A DNA stretch of 64,000 nucleotides from Oscillospiraceae bacterium (GCA_031282735.1 JAITDE010000069.1:1-64000), one strand, 5' to 3'; positions 10,935 through 20,388 are shown, counted from the first letter of the stretch. A program made the numbers and translations. The notes: a model not told the origin generated them from the sequence alone.

Positions 10935-11524
10935 CGAAAATCAAACTATGCGGGCTGTTTCGTCTGGCGGATATCGACGCCGCCAATGCCGCGTCGCCCG
11001 ATTATGTCGGTTTTGTTTTCGCGCCGAGCAAACGGCGGATTGACGCAATCCAAGCGGATGTGTTTCGGCGGCGTTTGCGTGGTGATATTCCCGCCGTCGG
11101 TGTGTTTGTGGATGCGGAGATTGCGCGGATTGCCGCACTCTACCAAAACGGTATCATCCAAATGGCGCAGTTGCACGGCGGCGAAAGCGACGATTATCTG
11201 CAAGAATTGAAATCGCTGTGCGGCATTCCGATCATCCGAACCGTGCGCATGGGTATAAATCGGCAAAACCACAATTGCGGCTGCGCGGATTATTTGCTTC
11301 TTGACAGCGGCGCGGGCACGGGCAAGACGTTTTGCTGGAGCGATATCAAAACGCCGAGCGTTCCGTGGTTTTTGGCGGGTGGCATTTCCATGGAAAATAT
11401 CAGCGAGGCACTTCGCCAAGGCGCGTACGCCGTTGATGTGAGTTCGGGGATTGAGACCAATGGGCGCAAAGATCCGCAAAAGATGCTTGCCATTGTGCAA
11501 AGCGCACGCTCACCGTATCGGTAA
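10931..11524 (+). CDS. trpF: Phosphoribosylanthranilate isomerase
   Basis: TKIKLCGLFR...DYVGFVFAPSKRRI; AGGISMENISEAL; GVDVSSGIE-like AVDVSSGIETNGRKD. GTG start overlapping the LCP stop (GTGA). Confidence 0.88.
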   Translation: MTKIKLCGLFRLADIDAANAASPDYVGFVFAPSKRRIDAIQADVFRRRLRGDIPAVGVFVDAEIARIAALYQNGIIQMAQLHGGESDDYLQELKSLCGIPIIRTVRMGINRQNHNCGCADYLLLDSGAGTGKTFCWSDIKTPSVPWFLAGGISMENISEALRQGAYAVDVSSGIETNGRKDPQKMLAIVQSARSPYR

Positions 11525-11624
11525 CAGCCATACAGGTCAAGCGCGACAAAACGCACAAAAACAATCCAGATATTCACGTTTGATTGTTTGAATCAACAAA
11601 GCTCAAAAAAAGACAAAAATGCTG

Positions 11625-11653
11625 TTGACTTTGGCGCGGAAGTGTGATATAGT
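11625..11653 (+). promoter_or_regulatory. sigma-A type promoter TTGACT-17-TATAGT for the 5S rRNA
   Basis: Near-consensus hexamers with 17-bp spacing just upstream of the 5S gene. Confidence 0.8.
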
Positions 11654-11715
11654 ATTAGTACAGCGAGGGCGACACAGCGGAGCGGATGAATGTGTTCGCG
11701 AAGTCAAACGTCTTC

Positions 11716-11834
<119 letters not shown>

Positions 11835-11838
11835 CACG

Positions 11839-11871
11839 CCGCCATCCAAATTGGGTGGCGGTTTGCTTTTT
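11839..11871 (+). terminator. Intrinsic terminator after 5S rRNA
   Basis: CCGCCATCC-AAATT-GGGTGGCGG followed by TTTGCTTTTT. Confidence 0.85.
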
Positions 11872-11907
11872 CACATTTGCTTGATGCATGAATCGGAGGG
11901 GTTTGCT

Positions 11908-12000
11908 ATGTGTTGCAACTGCTGGAAAATGCAACAATCGAACAAAACCCATGGGCGTAGCGTTGTGCTACGTTTTTTTATTTCGGGCTTGTTTCGTTGA
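11908..12000 (+). CDS. Candidate 30-aa Cys-rich leader ORF upstream of purE (MCCNCWKMQQSNKTHGRSVVLRFFISGLFR)
   Basis: GGAGGGG Shine-Dalgarno 6 nt before ATG; contains a terminator-like hairpin within the ORF. Confidence 0.3.
   Translation: MCCNCWKMQQSNKTHGRSVVLRFFISGLFR
11956..11979 (+). terminator. Terminator/attenuator-like hairpin before purE (CGTAGC-GTTGT-GCTACG-TTTTTTT)
   Basis: 6-bp perfect stem followed by 7 T. Confidence 0.55.
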
Positions 12001-12030
12001 AATCTTTAGAGAAAAAACAGGAGGCGCACC

Positions 12031-12537
12031 ATGAAAAAAGCGGCAATCCTTATGGGGAGCATCAGCGACTTGGAGACGGTTCGTCCCGCGTTCGCGTTGC
12101 TTGAAGAATTGGGCATTGCGTATGAAGCCCACGTGTTTTCGGCACACCGCACACCTAGGCAAGCGGCGGCGTTCGCGCGGGACGCATCCGCCAATGGTTT
12201 TGGTGTCCTGATTGCGGCGGCGGGCAAGGCCGCGCACCTTGCCGGCGCGTTGGCGGCGCAAACGGCTTTGCCAATCATCGGCATACCCATTAAGTCTTCC
12301 ACGCTCGACGGGCTTGACGCGTTGCTTTCCACCGTGCAAATGCCGCAGGGTATGCCGGTGGCGACGGTCGCGATTGACGGCGCATATAATGCGGCAATGC
12401 TCGCGGCGCAGATTTTGGCGGTGGAGAACGACAATTTGGCGCAAAAACTCGCCGCTATGCGCGAAGCAATGACGAAAAACGTCCTCCAAAAAGATGCCGA
12501 ACTGCAAACAATCTTAGCGCGCAAAGTGACAATCTAG
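12031..12537 (+). CDS. purE: N5-carboxyaminoimidazole ribonucleotide mutase
   Basis: [13 protein letters not shown]...[15 protein letters not shown]...[32 protein letters not shown]. Confidence 0.93.
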   Translation: MKKAAILMGSISDLETVRPAFALLEELGIAYEAHVFSAHRTPRQAAAFARDASANGFGVLIAAAGKAAHLAGALAAQTALPIIGIPIKSSTLDGLDALLSTVQMPQGMPVATVAIDGAYNAAMLAAQILAVENDNLAQKLAAMREAMTKNVLQKDAELQTILARKVTI

Positions 12538-12560
12538 AACAATCAAAAAAGGAGATATGC

Positions 12561-13409
12561 ATGAAAAAGATCATCAGCGGAAAGGTTCGCGACGTTTATG
12601 AGGTTGACGATAAATCATTGGCGATTGTGACGACCGACCGCATTTCGGCGTTCGACGTGATTTTGCCGACGGATGTGCCGGGGAAGGGCGCGGCATTGAA
12701 CGCGCTGTCGAATTTTTGGTTCGATTTGACGGAAGATATCGTGCCGAATCATATGATATCAAGCGATATTGCCGATATGCCCGCTTTGTTTTCCAAAGAT
12801 CCCGCTTATTTTGCGCCGCGCACGATTTTGGTCAAAAAGCTTCGTATGCTGCCGGTTGAGTTCATCATTCGCGGCTACGTTTTCGGCAACATGTGGAAAG
12901 CCTATCAAGCGCGCGAGCCGTTTTGCGGGCAAATGATCGACGGCGACTATCTGCTTGCCGAAAAATTGGTTGAGCCGATTATCACGCCGTCCACAAAAGC
13001 TACGCAGGGACACGATGTTTATATCTCTCTCGAGGAACTTTCCACCGCGATCGGGCGGGATATGAGCGCGAAGCTTTGCGATTTGTGCTTACGGCTTTAT
13101 GATCGGTGCTACACACACGCGCTGACGCGTGGGATTATCATTGCCGACACCAAACTGGAGTTCGGTTTGGACGACGACGGCAATATTGTGCTCGCGGATG
13201 AAATTTTCACGCCGGATTCCAGCCGTTTTTGGGATGCCGCCAACTATCGTGTGGGGACGTCGCCGCTTTCTTATGACAAGCAATTTGTGCGTGATTGGCT
13301 GATTGCCAACAAGCTTGACGGTGTTGAGCCGCCGCCTGTTTTGCCGGATGATATCGTTGCTAAAACCGCGGATTTGTATGCGGTGTGTGTGCGGAAAATC
13401 GTAGGCTAA
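12561..13409 (+). CDS. purC: Phosphoribosylaminoimidazole-succinocarboxamide synthase
   Basis: GKVRDVYEVDDKSLAIVTTDRISAFDVILP; VEFIIRGYVFGNMWKAY; IADTKLEFGLDDDGNIVLADEIFTPDSSRFWD. Confidence 0.95.
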   Translation: MKKIISGKVRDVYEVDDKSLAIVTTDRISAFDVILPTDVPGKGAALNALSNFWFDLTEDIVPNHMISSDIADMPALFSKDPAYFAPRTILVKKLRMLPVEFIIRGYVFGNMWKAYQAREPFCGQMIDGDYLLAEKLVEPIITPSTKATQGHDVYISLEELSTAIGRDMSAKLCDLCLRLYDRCYTHALTRGIIIADTKLEFGLDDDGNIVLADEIFTPDSSRFWDAANYRVGTSPLSYDKQFVRDWLIANKLDGVEPPPVLPDDIVAKTADLYAVCVRKIVG

Positions 13410-13410
13410 A

Positions 13411-13473
13411 AATGATCGCGCGAAGCGGGAAAAGTTCTTTTGCTTCTTTTCTTTCAAGAAAAGAAGAGAAAAT
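13411..13473. repeat. Dispersed palindromic repeat (GCGCGAAGCGGGAAAAGTTCTTTTG + CTTCTTTTCTT-TC-AAGAAAAGAAG) between purC and purF
   Basis: Perfect 11-bp arms at 13443-13466; same module at 29396, 48657 and 62407. Confidence 0.85.
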
Positions 13474-13491
13474 CGTCCAATCGGAGGAAAT

Positions 13492-14931
13492 ATGAGTTCT
13501 CTTCACGAAGAATGCGGCGTGTTCGGGGTGTTTCAAAAAGTCGGCGAGACGCCGTTGGATGTGGCGAGCGCCGCATACTACGGCTTGTTTGCCTTACAGC
13601 ATCGCGGACAGGAAAGTTGCGGGATTTTTGTCAACGACTGCGGCGTACCAACAGGTCACAAAAGCACGGGTCTTGTGAACGACGTGTTCAGCAAAGAAAT
13701 TTTGGCAAACCTTGGCAAAGGACAAATGTCGGTTGGGCATGTTCGTTACAGCACGACGGGCTGTTCGGGCGCGCGCAACGCACAACCCATGTATGTCAAC
13801 CATGCCAAAGGGTCGCTGGTCATTGCGCACAACGGCAATTTGACGAACGCGGTGGAACTGCGCGAAAAATACGAGATGGATGGTTGCATTTTCCACACGA
13901 CGAGCGACACCGAGGTCATAGCGTATACAATCACGCGCAATCGCATTCATACCGCGTCCATTGAAGAGGCGGTGAGCAAAACCGTGGAAACGCTGGAGGG
14001 CGCGTACTCTATTGTGATGATGTCCTCCCAAAAAATGATTGCATGCCGCGATCCGCTGGGGTTTCGTCCGCTGGTGATTGGGGAATTGCCGAACGCCTAT
14101 GTGTTTGCCTCCGAAACTTGCGCGTTGGATGCCGTCGGCGCGGCGTTTGTGCGCGACGTTTTGCCCGGCGAGATTGTTGTGGCCGACGAAAACGGCTTGC
14201 GATCGATTACGGAACACTGCGATCCAAACCGCAAAAAATACATGTGCATTTTTGAATATATCTATTTTGCCCGCCCCGATTCCCTGATGGATGGCAATTC
14301 CGTGCATATGGCGCGTGAAAACGCGGGCGCGATTTTGGCGATGGAATACAAAATCAATGCCGATGTCGTGATCGGTGTGCCTGATAGCGGGCTTGACGCC
14401 GCGATCGGCTACGCCCGCAAATCGGGGATTCCCTACGCGATTGGGCTGATCAAAAACAAATACATCGGGCGCACGTTTATCCAGCCGGACCAAACCCAGC
14501 GCGACACGGGCGTGCGCATCAAGCTCAACCCCGTGCCGCCTGTCGTCAAAGGCAAACGGGTGATTATGGTCGACGATTCTTTGGTGCGCGGCACGACTGT
14601 CGCCCGCACAGTGCGCCTTTTGCGCGATGCCGGCGCGGTTGAAGTCCACGTGATGAGCGCGGCTCCCGCTTTTCGCTATCCATGCTATTTCGGCACGGAT
14701 ATCGACGATCCCGCGTGTTTGATCGCCAATCAGCACGAGAACTACGAAGGGATCGCGGATTCCGTCGGCGCGGATTCCGTCGGCTATTTGCCCGTGGATC
14801 AATTGCGCATGCTGGTGCGTCCCAAACAAGGGTATTGCTCTTCGTGCTTCACCGGGGATTATCCCGTGCGTATTCCGGGGCAGCAAAAAAAGATGTGGTT
14901 CGAAGAAAAAATCGCAAAACCTCTTTCATGA
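13492..14931 (+). CDS. purF: Amidophosphoribosyltransferase
   Basis: EECGVFGVF glutaminase N-terminus; GHVRYSTTGCSGARNAQP; PRT motif VIMVDDSLVRGTT. Confidence 0.95.
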   Translation: MSSLHEECGVFGVFQKVGETPLDVASAAYYGLFALQHRGQESCGIFVNDCGVPTGHKSTGLVNDVFSKEILANLGKGQMSVGHVRYSTTGCSGARNAQPMYVNHAKGSLVIAHNGNLTNAVELREKYEMDGCIFHTTSDTEVIAYTITRNRIHTASIEEAVSKTVETLEGAYSIVMMSSQKMIACRDPLGFRPLVIGELPNAYVFASETCALDAVGAAFVRDVLPGEIVVADENGLRSITEHCDPNRKKYMCIFEYIYFARPDSLMDGNSVHMARENAGAILAMEYKINADVVIGVPDSGLDAAIGYARKSGIPYAIGLIKNKYIGRTFIQPDQTQRDTGVRIKLNPVPPVVKGKRVIMVDDSLVRGTTVARTVRLLRDAGAVEVHVMSAAPAFRYPCYFGTDIDDPACLIANQHENYEGIADSVGADSVGYLPVDQLRMLVRPKQGYCSSCFTGDYPVRIPGQQKKMWFEEKIAKPLS

Positions 14932-14946
14932 CGATAGGAGAAATCA

Positions 14947-15984
14947 ATGAAGAATTCGCAGAGTGAAAGTTACAAAGCGGCCGGCGTGGATATCACGGCC
15001 GGCTATACGGCGGTTGAATTGATGCAAAAGCACATCGCGCGGACGGCGACTGCCGGCGTGGTATCGGGAATTGGCGGCTTTGGCGGTTTGTTCGAGCTGG
15101 ATTTGACGGGTATTGTGCGCCCTGTTTTGGTGAGTGGCACGGATGGTGTCGGGACAAAGCTGAAGATTGCTTTTTTGCTTGATAAACACGACACCGTCGG
15201 CATCGATTGCGTTGCAATGTGCGTCAACGATATCATCTGTTGCGGCGCGAAACCGCTGTTTTTTTTGGATTATATCGCAATGGGAAAGAACATTCCGGCG
15301 CGTGTCGCGAGCGTCGTCGCGGGAATCGCGGAGGGTTGCGTGCAGTCGGGCGCGGCGCTCATCGGCGGAGAAAGCGCGGAAATGCCGGGGTTTTATCCCG
15401 AAGATGAATATGATTTGGCGGGTTTTTCGGTTGGCGTTGTGGACAAAAGCAAAATTGTGGATAACGCGGTTACGCGGGTCGGCGACATCATCATCGCTTT
15501 GCCGTCCTCCGGTGTGCACTCCAATGGGTTTTCGCTTGTGCGCAAGGCGTTTGATGTGAACGAAAAAAATATCGCCACGTATTACGACGAACTCGGCACA
15601 ACATTGGGCGAAACGTTGCTCACGCCCACCAAAATCTATGTGAAGCCTGTTTTGGCCGCGCTTGAAGTCGGAGAAATCCACGGTATTTCGCACATCACGG
15701 GCGGCGGGTTTTTTGAAAACATCCCACGCAGTTTGCCGCAGGGTCTCTGCGCGAAAATCGAAGAACGCGCCCTGCGCACACCGCCTATTTTTGCGCTGAT
15801 TCAGCAAGCGGGCAAAATTCCGCGGCGCGACATGTTCAATACCTATAACATGGGTGTTGGCATGTGTCTAGTTGTGGCAAAAACGGATGCGGATGCCATT
15901 TTGCAAACACTCCACGCAAACGGCGAGGACGCGTATCCAATCGGCGAGGTTGTCCGCGGCGAAGATGGGGTGATTTTTGCGTGA
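14947..15984 (+). CDS. purM: Phosphoribosylformylglycinamidine cyclo-ligase
   Basis: [53 protein letters not shown]. Confidence 0.95.
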   Translation: MKNSQSESYKAAGVDITAGYTAVELMQKHIARTATAGVVSGIGGFGGLFELDLTGIVRPVLVSGTDGVGTKLKIAFLLDKHDTVGIDCVAMCVNDIICCGAKPLFFLDYIAMGKNIPARVASVVAGIAEGCVQSGAALIGGESAEMPGFYPEDEYDLAGFSVGVVDKSKIVDNAVTRVGDIIIALPSSGVHSNGFSLVRKAFDVNEKNIATYYDELGTTLGETLLTPTKIYVKPVLAALEVGEIHGISHITGGGFFENIPRSLPQGLCAKIEERALRTPPIFALIQQAGKIPRRDMFNTYNMGVGMCLVVAKTDADAILQTLHANGEDAYPIGEVVRGEDGVIFA

Positions 15985-16679
15985 ATAACACCGCCAAACG
16001 CGTGGCTGTCCTTGTTTCGGGCGGCGGCACAAATTTGCAAAAGCTGATCGACGCGCAAAACGACGGCACGTTGCACAGTGGAAAAATCGTGCTGGTGGTT
16101 TCCGGCAAAGCGGGTGTCTACGCGCTCGAACGCGCCAAGCAAGCGGATATCCCCGCGTTGGTTCTCCCAAAAGCCGAAATGACGTTGGAGGATTTTGAAA
16201 AGCAGCTCTGCGACGCGATTGCGCAACACAAGATTGATTATATCGTCCTTGCGGGATTTTTGACGATTTTGAGCGAATCTTTCACAAAGCAGTTCCCGAA
16301 TCGGATTATTAACGTGCATCCCGCGCTGATTCCGTCCTTTTGCGGCAAGGGATTTTACGGTTTGCGCGTGCATCAAGCGGCATTGGATTACGGCGTAAAA
16401 GTCACGGGCGCGACGGTGCATTTTGTGAACGAAGTCGCCGACGGCGGTGAGATTATCCTCCAAAAAGCCGTGGATGTTTTGCCGAACGACACCCCTGAAA
16501 CGCTCCAGCGCCGCGTGATGGAGCAAGCCGAATGGGTGTTGTTGCCGCAGGCGTTGGAATACGTTTGTTCCGCTTTTTCTTCAGAAAAAGTAAGTCAGAA
16601 AAAGAAGCGGAGTTGTTGCTCCTTGCGATCGTCGTCGCTCAGCAGAACGCCGGCGGCAGGGAAGTTTTTGGTGCGGTAA
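15981..16679 (+). CDS. purN: Phosphoribosylglycinamide formyltransferase with repeat-derived C-terminal extension
   Basis: [43 protein letters not shown]...[17 protein letters not shown] start overlapping the purM stop; C-terminus reads into a repeat copy. Confidence 0.9.
   Translation: MNNTAKRVAVLVSGGGTNLQKLIDAQNDGTLHSGKIVLVVSGKAGVYALERAKQADIPALVLPKAEMTLEDFEKQLCDAIAQHKIDYIVLAGFLTILSESFTKQFPNRIINVHPALIPSFCGKGFYGLRVHQAALDYGVKVTGATVHFVNEVADGGEIILQKAVDVLPNDTPETLQRRVMEQAEWVLLPQALEYVCSAFSSEKVSQKKKRSCCSLRSSSLSRTPAAGKFLVR
16571..16625. repeat. Dispersed palindromic repeat (CTTTTTCT-TC-AGAAAAAG core) at the convergent purN / topoisomerase ends
   Basis: Core at 16573-16590; same module at 45130s, 48777 and 62171. 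Confidence 0.8.
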
Positions 16680-18850
16680 CGCGCGGGAACTTTGAATTCA
16701 CCATCCGCCAACGGATGCAGGCTTTCGATGTGTTGGGCGCGGCGCATGGTCATGATTGCCATGCCTTGGCTCTCTTTTTTTGATTTCGGCGCGATCGCGC
16801 CCGTGTGGAATACAATGCATCGATCAGACGAAGATGTGATCACACAATCGCAGTCTTCGGTCAAATACAAGGCGGCGGCAAATTCGGCTTTGTCTGAGTA
16901 GGCTTTGACGAGTTTTTTGCGATTGGTTTTGGTGACATAGGCGCTCAAATCGATCTTGGCAAGTTTTCCGTTGCTGAAAGCGAAGAGCACATAACCCGTG
17001 TAATCTTTGGTGGCAAGCATCCAAACGGCGGTTTCGCCCTCTTCCATCTCCAAACGCGCGGGAATATAATCCCCCAAAACGCTTGCCTTGCTGTCGTCAA
17101 AATCCGATGCGCTCGCTTTGTATACTTGACATTTGTTGGTGAAAAAGAGCAAATCCCACGCATTGCCCGCGGGAATCGAGAGCACGACCTTGTCGCCCTC
17201 CTTGCATTTTTGCTGATCGTTCATACGCAAGGATGCCGGTGTGATTTTTTTGAAATAGCCGTCGCGGGTGAAGAACAATTGCACCGGATAATCCTCCGCT
17301 TGCGGCGCGGTATATTCTTCGGCGACTTCGTGGGCATAAACCACTTCGCTTCGGCGCGGCTTGCCGTATGCCGCGGCAATTTCTTTCAAATCATCGGTCA
17401 TGATTTTTTTAACACGCGCGTCGTTGCCCAAAATATCGGTGGCATCCGCAATTTCTTTTTTGAGCTGATCAATTTCAGACGTGCGCTTTAAGATGTAGGA
17501 GCGGTTGAGATGACGCAAACGGATTTCGGCGACAAATTCCGCTTGGGGCTGATCGATACCAAAGGCGATCATGAGGTTTGGAATGACTTCGTCTTCTTCC
17601 TCTGTTTGGCGGATGACGCGGATGGCTTCGTCGATGTCCAGCAAAATTTTTGCCAAACCCTCCAGCAGGTGGAGTTTTTCCTTGTTTTTGCCCAAATCAT
17701 GGCGTACGCGCCTGCGGACGCATTCGCTGCGGAAATCGATCCATTCCAGCAAAATCTGCCGCACGCCAAGCACGCGCGGCGTGCCTTTGATTAGCACATT
17801 GAAATTGCACGCAAACGTGTCTTCCAGCGTCGTTTGTTTAAAAAGCCGTTGCATCAGTTTGTCGGCATCCGTGCCGCGTTTGAGGTCGATTGTGATTTTC
17901 AACCCGCTTTTGTCGGTTTCGTCGCGGATGTCGCTGATCTCGCGGATTGCGCCCGCTTTAACGCGCTCCACGATTTTATCAATGATCGCCTCGGCTGTGG
18001 TCGTGGGCGGAATTTGATGGATGTCAATGCAATTGTGTTCTTTGTCGTAGGTATACTTCGCACGTACGCGTACGCTGCCGCGCCCTGTTTCGTAGATTTG
18101 CGCGAATGTTTGCGCGTCAAAAATCACCTGTCCGCCGCCCACAAAATCGGGTGCAAGGAGGGTGTCGGCGACGTCGTGCGCGGGATTTTTTGCAAGCGCG
18201 ATGGTCGTTTCGCAAATTTCGGCAAGGTTGAACGAGCAAATTGAACTCGCCATGCCAACGGCAATCCCCGTGTTGAGGTTGACCAAAATGGATGGAAAGC
18301 GCACGGGCAGAAGCGTCGGCTCTTTCATGGTGCTGTCGTAGTTATCGGCAAAATCCACTGTATCCTTGTCGATGTCGCGGAAGAGTTCGTGGGCGATGCC
18401 CTCCAGTTTTGCTTCGGTGTAACGGGATGCCGCCCACATCATATCGCGCGAATACGCCTTGCCGAAATTCCCTTTGGAATCCACAAAGGGATGGAGCAGT
18501 TTTTCGTAACCGCGTGAAAGCAGCACCATGGTTTCATAAATTGACGCGTCGCCGTGCGGGTTGAGTTGCATGGTCCGCCCGACGATGTTTGCGGATTTTG
18601 ACCGCGCACCGCTGAGCAATCCCATTTTATACATGGTATAGAGTATTTTTCGGTGCGATGGCTTGAAGCCGTCAATTTCCGGGATGGCGCGTGACAAAAT
18701 CACGCTCATTGCGTAGGGCATAAAATTTGTCTCGATGGTCTCGGTCACAGGCTGTTTTACAACTTCGCCCGCGCCAAGGATATGCGCGTTTTGCGCGGGA
18801 TTGGTCTGTGTTTCTTTTTTACGCGGTTTTTTTGCCATTCTATCCTCCAA
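16595..18850 (-). CDS. DNA gyrase/topoisomerase IV subunit A-like protein (ParC/GyrA family)
   Basis: MPYAMSVILSRAIPEIDGFKPSHRKILYTMYKMGL; MQLNPHGDASIYETMV; catalytic Tyr region WAASRYTEAKL. Confidence 0.9.
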   Translation of the reverse strand: MEDRMAKKPRKKETQTNPAQNAHILGAGEVVKQPVTETIETNFMPYAMSVILSRAIPEIDGFKPSHRKILYTMYKMGLLSGARSKSANIVGRTMQLNPHGDASIYETMVLLSRGYEKLLHPFVDSKGNFGKAYSRDMMWAASRYTEAKLEGIAHELFRDIDKDTVDFADNYDSTMKEPTLLPVRFPSILVNLNTGIAVGMASSICSFNLAEICETTIALAKNPAHDVADTLLAPDFVGGGQVIFDAQTFAQIYETGRGSVRVRAKYTYDKEHNCIDIHQIPPTTTAEAIIDKIVERVKAGAIREISDIRDETDKSGLKITIDLKRGTDADKLMQRLFKQTTLEDTFACNFNVLIKGTPRVLGVRQILLEWIDFRSECVRRRVRHDLGKNKEKLHLLEGLAKILLDIDEAIRVIRQTEEEDEVIPNLMIAFGIDQPQAEFVAEIRLRHLNRSYILKRTSEIDQLKKEIADATDILGNDARVKKIMTDDLKEIAAAYGKPRRSEVVYAHEVAEEYTAPQAEDYPVQLFFTRDGYFKKITPASLRMNDQQKCKEGDKVVLSIPAGNAWDLLFFTNKCQVYKASASDFDDSKASVLGDYIPARLEMEEGETAVWMLATKDYTGYVLFAFSNGKLAKIDLSAYVTKTNRKKLVKAYSDKAEFAAALYLTEDCDCVITSSSDRCIVFHTGAIAPKSKKESQGMAIMTMRRAQHIESLHPLADGEFKVPARYRTKNFPAAGVLLSDDDRKEQQLRFFF

Positions 18851-18956
18851 AATCGTTATGTAGGCAGTTTAACACAAAAAAGAAAAAAACGCAAGCACGT
18901 TTTGAAGTCTTCTTGTATGCTAAATGTCATTTTTTCAAGTTTTTATGCGGAGCGTC

Positions 18957-18985
18957 TTGCAATTCGGCGAAAAAGCGCGTATAAT
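18957..18985 (+). promoter_or_regulatory. sigma-A type promoter TTGCAA-17-TATAAT
   Basis: Upstream of the 61-aa ORF at 19024. Confidence 0.7.
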
Positions 18986-19023
18986 ACAATCCACCAAGTT
19001 GTGGAGCGGGGAGAATTCAAAAC

Positions 19024-19209
19024 ATGAAAAAAATGGGAACGTTTGCACTGCTCGTCTGTTTGTTCGTGTTGGCTGTGGCGGCCGTGATGAGTGTACGCGA
19101 CCCCGTCGTCGCCGATTCGATCGTTGCGTTTTTCAAAACCGTGGGCGAAGGGATTGCGGCCTTTGCGAAAAACCTCGCCGAAGCGTTCAAAATCGCTTTT
19201 ACGGCATGA
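19024..19209 (+). CDS. Small 61-aa membrane/secreted protein with amphipathic C-terminus
   Basis: MKKMGTFALLVCLFVLAVAAVMSVRDPVVADSIVAFFKTVGEGIAAFAKNLAEAFKIAFTA; own promoter and GGGGAG upstream. Confidence 0.65.
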   Translation: MKKMGTFALLVCLFVLAVAAVMSVRDPVVADSIVAFFKTVGEGIAAFAKNLAEAFKIAFTA

Positions 19210-19339
19210 ACTTCTCTATTGTATCCCAAAGTTTGATATGTGTCAAGGGTACGTGAAAAATTTCACGGCGATCCCGCGTGGTATATATGATCGCTTATAA
19301 GCATACATAAATTTGAAATGCGTTGCAGAAAGGGTTTGT

Positions 19340-20257
19340 ATGAGTGGATTTATCGCAAAAATTGTTTCCGTTTTCGTGGGTATTGTTTCCGTTATCCTGC
19401 CGTTGACATCCACCGGATCGACGGAAATCGCGCCGAAACCGACCGCGCCGGCCATCGTCAAACACACGGACATAAAAAAACAAGAACTCAAAATCATGAC
19501 ATATAACGTCTATATCGGCGGCAAAGGCGCGCAAAGCCCCGACAATCGTTTGAACGGTGTCGCGCAAACGATTCTCGCGCAAAATCCCGATTCAATCGGC
19601 TTGCAGGAGGCGGATGAATTCTGGCGTTGGAATCTCAAATTCGCTCTGCGCGAAAAATACGCCATTGCGTGCGACTACGGTCGCCACTTGGGGATGAGTG
19701 AGGGGTCTCCCATTTTCTATCGAAAAGACAAATTCAAATTGATCGACGAAGGCACGTTTTGGCTTTCAGATACGCCCGGCTTGTATTCCATGGGGTGGGA
19801 CGCAGCCTCTGTGCGCATTGCCGCTTGGGCATTGCTGGAGGACAAAACAACGGGCTTCCGCTATTATCACTACAACGCGCACTTGGATCACTTAGGTGAA
19901 GCCGCGCGGATCAATGCCGCTGCCTTGATCGCGAACAAAATCAACGCGCCAAATCTGCCGACGGTTTTAACGGGCGACTTTAATTTTGCGCCGTCGCATC
20001 GCGGTTATTCCTATCTTACAGGCGCGGGGATAAAAGACACCCGTACGCTTGCAACCCAAACAAAAGACAGTGGACGCACGTTCCACGGTTATGCAAATGT
20101 GACTACCCGCTCGGGGAATCCAATTGATTTTGTTTTTGCCAACCAGCAATATTTGCGCGCGGTTCGCAGTTATGATATTGTCCACACGCGGTATGACGGT
20201 ATGTATCCGTCCGATCACTTTGCGGTTGTTTCAATTTTGACCTTGGCAAACCAATGA
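19340..20257 (+). CDS. Endonuclease/exonuclease/phosphatase (EEP) family protein, probably exported
   Basis: MTYNVYIGG...GLQEADE...YNAHLDHLGEAAR...LTGDFNFAPSHRGY...YPSDHFAVVS; hydrophobic N-terminus; ATG preceded by GAAAGGG. Confidence 0.85.
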   Translation: MSGFIAKIVSVFVGIVSVILPLTSTGSTEIAPKPTAPAIVKHTDIKKQELKIMTYNVYIGGKGAQSPDNRLNGVAQTILAQNPDSIGLQEADEFWRWNLKFALREKYAIACDYGRHLGMSEGSPIFYRKDKFKLIDEGTFWLSDTPGLYSMGWDAASVRIAAWALLEDKTTGFRYYHYNAHLDHLGEAARINAAALIANKINAPNLPTVLTGDFNFAPSHRGYSYLTGAGIKDTRTLATQTKDSGRTFHGYANVTTRSGNPIDFVFANQQYLRAVRSYDIVHTRYDGMYPSDHFAVVSILTLANQ

Positions 20258-20289
20258 TGCTATCGTTCACGGACCGAGAAAAATTTCCA

Positions 20290-20386
20290 CAGGCTGAAAA
20301 TGACCGCGCGAAGCGGGTGCTCGCCGCAGGCGCGCGAAGCGAGTGCTCGCCGCAGGCGTTTTTCTTCAGAAAAAGAAGACGAAAAG
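20290..20386. repeat. Dispersed repeat copy with two tandem 26-bp GCGCGAAGCG(G/A)GTGCTCGCCGCAGGC units plus TTTTTCTTCAGAAAAAG palindrome
   Basis: Units at 20306-20331 and 20332-20357 differ at one base. Confidence 0.85.
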
Positions 20387-20388
20387 CC

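Noticed and set aside
11871-12030. Purine (guanine-class) riboswitch upstream of purE
   Set aside because: Looked for the conserved purine aptamer landmarks and did not find them.
13440-13964. ORFs beginning MLLFFQEKK... at several loci as a protein family
   Set aside because: They are translations of the P2 palindrome; the shared N-terminus reflects the DNA repeat, not a gene family.
13594-14886. 430-aa minus-strand ORF opposite purF
   Set aside because: Antisense to a clear purF; no recognisable motifs.
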